NCBI RefSeq assembly: GCF_021800405.1
Contig: NZ_CP084550.1
Location: 4,092,001 to 4,156,000 of the forward strand
DNA length: 64,000 nt
Source of the DNA: Arthrobacter sp. FW306-07-I
GTDB taxonomy: Bacteria > Actinomycetota > Actinomycetes > Actinomycetales > Micrococcaceae
Direction: 5' to 3'
How positions within the stretch are numbered: the first letter of the stretch is position 1; each line of letters begins with the position of its first letter. The notes beneath the pieces were generated by a model, which saw nothing but the letters and a program-made list of their open reading frames with translations, was not told where the DNA came from and did not search any database. The translations under genes and the position numbers were made by a program. This document shows positions 59,318-64,000 of the stretch, in pieces.

Positions 59318-60601
59318 CTAGATGGAAACGAAGTCGGTTCCCGGGACGACCTGGATGGCCTGCTGGGCGCCCTCGTGGAACGGGACATCCTTTGGCAGCA
59401 GCATCGAGGTCGAGCGCACGCGCTGGTCTGCGGTGTCGATGCCCGGGAGGGCTTCGTCTTCCATGGCGTCCAATGCGGCAAGAAGCCGGCGCCGTGCCAG
59501 GATGATGGCGGCATCTGAAGTGCCCAGCCGCTCCTTGGTTCGGTCGGCGATGTCACCCATGCTTTCCTGCAGGGAGAAGTCCTGCGCGGCGATGCCTTCA
59601 ATGCCCGAGAAGGTCTTGTTCTGCTTCTGGGCCTCGCGGTCCATGAGGTAGTCGTTGTCCTTGTTGGCGAGGGTTCGATATGTTCCGGGGATGTATTTGG
59701 CGTGGATGCCGTCACCGTTTCGCATCTGCTGCAGTTCGTCTTCCCGCAGGTCACGGGTGGGGTGGTAGTTCCAGGACCAGGCCCAGCAGGTGGTGTCGTC
59801 GATCGGGACCCAGGCGTGCCCGCCCATGGGGTTGTGGGTGCCGAAGGGGGGGATGATCGTGTAGAAGGGCATAATCCACTGGGTGATGCGCCAGTAGAAT
59901 TCTTCCTCATTCGCGTTGCGCCTGGCTCCGATCAGCAGCCCGCCATCGCTTTCGGCGACCTCGAACTTCGGGCGAGTGTCAGCCTTGATGTACTCATTGC
60001 CGGCCGTTCCTGAGTGCATGGGGTCATCATCCAGATTGAAGCGGTGGGCGAAGGAAACGTGGCTGGAATCGATGCCGCCCTCCATGGCCTGGAGGTAGTT
60101 GGTTTCCTGAAGGCGCTTGGAAATGAAACGCTGGCCGTCCCCGAGCAGGGCCCACTCAAGCTCCGGCAGATCCGGCATCTGCTCCGCCGGGCCCATGTAC
60201 GCCCAGAGCACCCCTCCCCGTTCCACGAGGGGATAAGACTTCTGCTTGATCCGGCACCTGAACTTGGAGTCCTCCGGCTCGGACGGCATGTCCGTCAGGT
60301 TGCCCTCCACGTCATACTTCCACCCGTGGTAGGCACACCGGAGGCCGTTTTCCTCATTGCGGCCAAAGTACAGGGAAGCAGTCCGGTGCGCACAGAACTC
60401 GTCCAACAGGCCAAGCCGGCCGGAGCTGTCGCGGAACGCGATGAGCTTCTCACCCAAGAGCTGGACACGCACCGGTGGGCAATCTGCCTCGGGCAATTCC
60501 TCGGCGAGAAGCGCCGGAAACCAATAACGCCGGAACAAACGCCCCATGGGAGTTTCCGGGCCGGTCTGAGTCAGCAAGACATTCTGATCTGAAGTAAGCA
60601 T
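59318..60601 (-). CDS. Rieske non-haem iron oxygenase (phthalate 4,5-dioxygenase-like)
   Basis: 427 aa, single-component oxygenase type. Rieske ligands Cys 70, His 72, Cys 89, His 92 (CAHRTAS, LRCAYHGW). Iron site GGIDSSHVSFAHR with two His. No beta-subunit gene follows. With the VanB-type reductase at 56600 it forms a two-component system like phthalate 4,5-dioxygenase, vanillate demethylase or related O-/N-demethylases. The exact substrate cannot be read. First gene of a leftward operon, divergent from the double IclR regulator. Confidence 0.88.
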   Translation of the reverse strand: MLTSDQNVLLTQTGPETPMGRLFRRYWFPALLAEELPEADCPPVRVQLLGEKLIAFRDSSGRLGLLDEFCAHRTASLYFGRNEENGLRCAYHGWKYDVEGNLTDMPSEPEDSKFRCRIKQKSYPLVERGGVLWAYMGPAEQMPDLPELEWALLGDGQRFISKRLQETNYLQAMEGGIDSSHVSFAHRFNLDDDPMHSGTAGNEYIKADTRPKFEVAESDGGLLIGARRNANEEEFYWRITQWIMPFYTIIPPFGTHNPMGGHAWVPIDDTTCWAWSWNYHPTRDLREDELQQMRNGDGIHAKYIPGTYRTLANKDNDYLMDREAQKQNKTFSGIEGIAAQDFSLQESMGDIADRTKERLGTSDAAIILARRRLLAALDAMEDEALPGIDTADQRVRSTSMLLPKDVPFHEGAQQAIQVVPGTDFVSI

Positions 60602-60636
60602 GATGCGCCTTTCCCAACGCTAGGTCCATCCGTTCT

Positions 60637-60652
60637 GCGCGCGTTCGCGCGC
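60637..60652. promoter_or_regulatory. palindrome in the Rieske/IclR divergent region
   Basis: GCGCGCGTTCGCGCGC: 7-bp arms around TT. It is 36 bases before the oxygenase start and 88 before the regulator start, a suitable place for the operator of the tandem IclR protein. GC-rich palindromes also occur by chance in this genome. Confidence 0.4.
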
Positions 60653-60739
60653 TTAGCGGTCGAGTGAGTGTTGCATGGGTCTCATTCGTCCGTCAAGCCG
60701 GGAGTCCCCCACCGCAGGTAATGGTCTAGATTCGAAAAT

Positions 60740-62335
60740 GTGAACGCATCAATGCCGACCGCCGTGGAGCTGGCGGCGACAGACCCGGATTATGTTGACT
60801 CCCTGGAACGGGGCCTGTCGGTCCTCAAGGCATTCAGCGAGCAGGAAGAGGCACTCTCCGTTGGGGAAGTTGCGTCGCTTGCAGGCATCACACGCACTGC
60901 CGCCCGCAGATTCGCCCTGACCTTGGAGTATTTGGGGTACGCAAGCCAGACTGCAGAGGGATACAGGCTGGCCCCGGGCGTGCTGGCGATCGGGGACGCC
61001 TACCTTCGCAGCAATCCACTCCCTGACGCAGCCCACCCCCACCTTGATGAGCTTGTCCGGACGGTTGGGGAAACAGCCTCCCTAACCGTGCTGCACAAGC
61101 GCCGCGTCTATTACGCCGCCCGCGTGGCCGCCGACAGGATCGTCACAGCCAACATCACCGTTGGCACCAGCGTCGCCGCACACAGCACGGCCACCGGTCG
61201 GGTTCTGCTGGGCGACCTCGCCCCGGATGATCTCGAGGACTACCTGTCATCCATTGAGCCCAGCCCCGGTTTCGATCCGGACTACGTGCGGGAACGGATC
61301 GAGGAAGCGCGTACCAACGGGTGGGCGGTAGCTGATCAGGAGCTGACCCCGGGAATCCGATCGGTGGCCGTTCCCCTGCACGACCCCAAGGGACGGATCG
61401 TCGCTGCCCTGAACATTGCAGCCCATGCCACCCGCGTCGACGCCGCAGTGCTGAAAAACGACTTCGTTCCACTGCTCCAGTCTGCCGCCCAGCGAACGGC
61501 GGCCACCCTTTGGCCGGCTTCCGGGACAGCGCCGGCCAGGTCCGCGCCAGCGCCTGCCCGCGCCCGCGCTCACGCGCGGACGCGTCCATCCGATGTAATT
61601 CAATCGGTGGAAAGAGGCCTGTGCATCCTCACCGCATTCGATGAGGACCATAGAACGATGAACCTGGCACAGATCTCCGAAGTGTGCCAGCTCCCGCGCT
61701 CGGCGGCGCGTCGCTTCGTCCTAACCCTGATCTCCCTTGGCTACCTTGAACAGCAAGGGCGCACCTACGCCCCGACTCCCCTGGTCCTGGAACTGGGGTA
61801 CTCTCTCCTGCCCCGGCTTTCGCTCGCAGACGTGGCCAGACCCCGCCTCGAAGCGTTAGCGCGCAGACTCGGGGCGTCGGTTTCCATCGGCGTTCTGGAC
61901 GGCGTGGACGTGCGTTACGTCGCCAGGGCCAGTGCACCAAGCCCACTGACCGTCAATATCCGCCCAGGCACCAGAGTCCCAGCAGAACGCACGGCCATGG
62001 GCCAGGTCCTCCTGTCCCTTCTGCCCCCCGCCGCAATTGAAGACGCAAGTCACAGGGCAGGCAGAGACATGGCCAACAGCCTGTCAGACCTAGACGTCAC
62101 ACTGGCGGCCGTCCGAGAGCAAGGCTGGAGCTACGTTGACCAACTGCTCGAAGCCGGAATACGCGCTGTTGCAGTCCCGCTTCGAAACCGCCGAGGCGAG
62201 GTTGTCGCCGCCATGAGCGCCTCAGTCCATGAAGCCAGCACCCGCGACCAAGACATGGCCAACAACTTCCTACCGGCCCTGAGGAACGCGGCCAACGAGT
62301 TCGTCACGGATTTGAGGGACGGCCTCAACATCTAG
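60740..62335 (+). CDS. double-length IclR regulator (two IclR proteins fused in tandem)
   Basis: 531 aa, twice the usual ~260. Copy 1: HTH at about 20-75 (SLERGLSVLKAFSEQE, LAGITRTAARRFALTLEYLGY), effector domain to about 255. An Ala/Arg-rich linker follows (about 258-282). Copy 2: HTH at about 285-340 (SVERGLCILTAFDED, CQLPRSAARRFVLTLISLGY), effector domain to the end. Both resemble PcaR/PobR-type IclR proteins. GTG 60740 has no Shine-Dalgarno; ATG 60752 is an alternative start. Divergent from the Rieske oxygenase operon and upstream of an MFS gene, the probable targets. Confidence 0.9.
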   Translation: MNASMPTAVELAATDPDYVDSLERGLSVLKAFSEQEEALSVGEVASLAGITRTAARRFALTLEYLGYASQTAEGYRLAPGVLAIGDAYLRSNPLPDAAHPHLDELVRTVGETASLTVLHKRRVYYAARVAADRIVTANITVGTSVAAHSTATGRVLLGDLAPDDLEDYLSSIEPSPGFDPDYVRERIEEARTNGWAVADQELTPGIRSVAVPLHDPKGRIVAALNIAAHATRVDAAVLKNDFVPLLQSAAQRTAATLWPASGTAPARSAPAPARARAHARTRPSDVIQSVERGLCILTAFDEDHRTMNLAQISEVCQLPRSAARRFVLTLISLGYLEQQGRTYAPTPLVLELGYSLLPRLSLADVARPRLEALARRLGASVSIGVLDGVDVRYVARASAPSPLTVNIRPGTRVPAERTAMGQVLLSLLPPAAIEDASHRAGRDMANSLSDLDVTLAAVREQGWSYVDQLLEAGIRAVAVPLRNRRGEVVAAMSASVHEASTRDQDMANNFLPALRNAANEFVTDLRDGLNI

Positions 62336-62380
62336 GACATCCGCTTTACGCGCACCTTCACACCATGCGGACAAAAAGCG

Positions 62381-62410
62381 TTGCTTTTCGTGCCATGGGA
62401 CGGTTATATT
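62381..62410 (+). promoter_or_regulatory. promoter of the MFS gene
   Basis: TTGCTT (62381-62386), 18-base spacer, TATATT (62405-62410); 67 bases upstream of the ATG at 62477. Good match to a sigma-70 type promoter. Confidence 0.6.
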
Positions 62411-62476
62411 CATCACACTCAAATCTTGTTTTCGCGATGTCCCGCGGCAACGACGCCTCTTCAGAATGGGATAAAC

Positions 62477-63739
62477 ATGACTACCCTTGACCGTGCCCGC
62501 GTCTCCACCGATCTCGATCCATCGAGGCGCCCCTACCGCTGGTTGGTCCTAGTCCTTTGCTGGCTGGCCTTCACCATGACCTCAGTTGACCGTTCGACGT
62601 GGGGTCCGGCCTCGACCTTCATTGGAGACGACCTCAGGGTGCCCCTGGCGAGCCTTGGGCTGTTCGCCACCTTCTACTACATCGGCTACGTCGTCTCAAA
62701 CGCGGGCACCGGATTTCTAACCGACAAGGTCGGTGGACGCCTACTGATTTCCGTATCCCTTGTGGGCGCCGGAGCATCGATGATGCTGTTCGGGTCCACG
62801 ACGTCCGCCTGGATTGGGATCGCCGTCCAGGCGGTCATCGGTTTCTTCGCCGGAGCCGAATATGCCGCCGGCATCAAGCTGATCTCCAGCTGGTTCCGCC
62901 CCGAAGAACTCGGCAAGGCCATGGGAATCTACACCTCCGCAACGTCGCTGGGAGTCGTTGTGGCCAACACCGCCGTCCCATATCTCATCCAGCACTACTC
63001 CTGGCACGCTTCCTACCTGCTTTTCGGCGGCATTTCCATCGTGGCCGGCATCGCCTGCTACCTCATGCTCCGGCCCGGCCCGGTCGTGGCCAAAAGAGCC
63101 AACCGCTCCGAGGGCCGGTCGGTCCTCATCGAACTCGGACGCAACAAGAACCTGCTTCTCCTCGCGCTGGCAGGATTCGGCGGCTTCTGGGGTACCTATG
63201 GCTTTATCACATGGTCCAATGCCCTCATGATTAAAGGACACGGCATCGACCCGACTGTCGCTGGCGGCATCGTAGCTGTCTACGGAGCCCTCGGCGTCTT
63301 CGGCAAGCCCCTCATCGGCTGGATCGCCGATAAGTTCAACGGCGCCCGCAGAATACCTGCAATGGTCGTCCTCGGCTGCTTCGCTGTGATGCTCGTCGTC
63401 TTCGGCACGCTGGACAACGCCCTGGCCTTCTTCATCGCGGCCCCCCTGCTCGGACTCGGGGCATACTGCTACCTCCCGCTCATCGTCGCCCTAGTACCCC
63501 GCCTCGTGAGTAGCCGAGTTCTCGGTGGCGCTGCAGGAATAACAAACGCCGTATGGCAAATCGGAAGCGTCCTGGTCCCCCTGGCTGTTGGTGCCGCCTT
63601 CACCGCCACCAATAATTCCTTCATGGCCGCCCTGACCACACTCGCCGCCGGCCCCTTCCTCGGCATGATCATCATGTACTTCGTCAACGAAAACCCCGAC
63701 GACGTTGAAATCGCCGTAGCGAATCAGGCAAACGCCTAG
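62477..63739 (+). CDS. MFS transporter, aromatic acid/anion type
   Basis: 420 aa with 12 predicted helices. WLAFTMTSVDRSTWGPA at helix 1 and GFLTDKVGGR as the MFS loop 2-3 signature suggest the anion:cation symporter or oxalate/formate branch (similar to phthalate and tartrate transporters). GWIADKFNGARR is the equivalent loop of the second half. Start ATG 62477; an earlier in-frame ATG would include the promoter. It probably imports the substrate of the Rieske oxygenase system across the divergent region. A strong terminator follows. Confidence 0.87.
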   Translation: MTTLDRARVSTDLDPSRRPYRWLVLVLCWLAFTMTSVDRSTWGPASTFIGDDLRVPLASLGLFATFYYIGYVVSNAGTGFLTDKVGGRLLISVSLVGAGASMMLFGSTTSAWIGIAVQAVIGFFAGAEYAAGIKLISSWFRPEELGKAMGIYTSATSLGVVVANTAVPYLIQHYSWHASYLLFGGISIVAGIACYLMLRPGPVVAKRANRSEGRSVLIELGRNKNLLLLALAGFGGFWGTYGFITWSNALMIKGHGIDPTVAGGIVAVYGALGVFGKPLIGWIADKFNGARRIPAMVVLGCFAVMLVVFGTLDNALAFFIAAPLLGLGAYCYLPLIVALVPRLVSSRVLGGAAGITNAVWQIGSVLVPLAVGAAFTATNNSFMAALTTLAAGPFLGMIIMYFVNENPDDVEIAVANQANA

Positions 63740-63757
63740 CTTCCTGTAGCAGCGGTC

Positions 63758-63792
63758 GGCCCACCCCTTTCCTCCTGGACAAGGGGTGGGCC
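63758..63792 (+). terminator. hairpin terminator after the MFS gene
   Basis: Perfect 12-bp stem GGCCCACCCCTT (63758-63769) / AAGGGGTGGGCC (63781-63792), 11-base loop, 19 bases after the stop codon; only a short T-rich tail follows. The remaining 208 bases to the window edge show no supported gene. Confidence 0.8.
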
Positions 63793-64000
63793 CTTGGCTT
63801 TGCCTGATAACCCAGCGGACTCGAGGCACAATAAACAAAGTACGTTCAGACCCATCAAGCGCTGTGCTCTCGCTCTCGGTCCCCCGACCGACAGCGAAAT
63901 GTAAGGCTGACGTACACCCAATCCCGACGTCAGACAGCAAGGATAAGAGCGTCAGAATAGGCCCCCAATGAGCTTTTCTGCACACTCCGATGAAGGGGTC

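Noticed and set aside
1-64000. CRISPR array
   Set aside because: No regularly spaced identical repeats were seen; the A sites are only three, kilobases apart and imperfect.

Overview
The window reads as chromosomal DNA of a high-GC actinobacterium of the Arthrobacter / Paenarthrobacter / Pseudarthrobacter group (Micrococcaceae). The main supports are the choline oxidase, which follows the Arthrobacter globiformis enzyme closely as I remember it, the gene order of the phthalate-type operon, which recalls Arthrobacter keyseri, and the overall GC-rich codon use. All product calls come from reading the sequence; no database was searched.

Layout. 1-11.8 kb: a benzoate-catechol block. catB and catC follow the end of a LysR regulator; a large LuxR/LAL-type ATPase regulator and benABCD run leftward; catA and the benE permease run rightward from a shared control region. 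BenC carries an extra C-terminal FCD ligand-sensing domain. 12.1-17.8 kb: choline to glycine betaine (TetR regulator, a tandem palindromic operator, betaine aldehyde dehydrogenase, choline oxidase, APC permease). 17.8-19.5 kb: an intact IS30-family element sitting in the middle of a long palindrome. 19.6-28.7 kb: a DUF4430 lipoprotein plus a single-chain ECF transporter (probably cobalamin), an ABC-F protein with a possible leader uORF, and B12-dependent methionine synthase metH.

28.7-42.3 kb is an accessory island and the most unusual part. It contains two diverged copies of the same three-gene recombinase operon: an active-looking tyrosine recombinase, a small Cro/CI-type HTH protein, and a ~500-aa protein with three zinc-ribbon-like CxxC pairs fused to a tyrosine-recombinase fold that appears to have lost its catalytic residues. 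Each operon is followed by a convergent gene for a small two-TM protein. Between them lie a HigB-HigA-SecB-like toxin-antitoxin-chaperone operon split by an IS481 element with a 6-bp target duplication, a serine resolvase, a second putative toxin-antitoxin pair, and a TPR-like orphan. A conserved ~26-41 bp direct repeat (core TATTGCATCAGATG) occurs at 28.9, 32.6 and 35.7 kb, with shorter relatives just upstream of both recombinase operons. I read these as candidate attachment or operator sites that divide the island into cassettes.

42.6-56.0 kb is a leftward catabolic region: a polysaccharide-deacetylase-family hydrolase, an IclR regulator, a phthalate-3,4-dioxygenase-like operon (alpha, beta, small unknown, ferredoxin, ferredoxin reductase, class II aldolase-like decarboxylase), an aldo/keto reductase, an MFS transporter, an isochorismatase-family hydrolase and a TauABC/SsuABC-like ABC importer. 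A 15-bp palindrome (CTCTGCTGTRCAGAG) lies upstream of both the dioxygenase operon and the importer, so they are probably co-regulated. 56.6-63.8 kb holds a second aromatic oxygenase system: a VanB/phthalate-dioxygenase-type reductase, a small FtsZ-like protein, a zinc alcohol dehydrogenase and a Rieske oxygenase. Divergent from it is a tandem-fused double IclR regulator followed by an MFS transporter and a strong terminator. No rRNA, tRNA or CRISPR array was seen.
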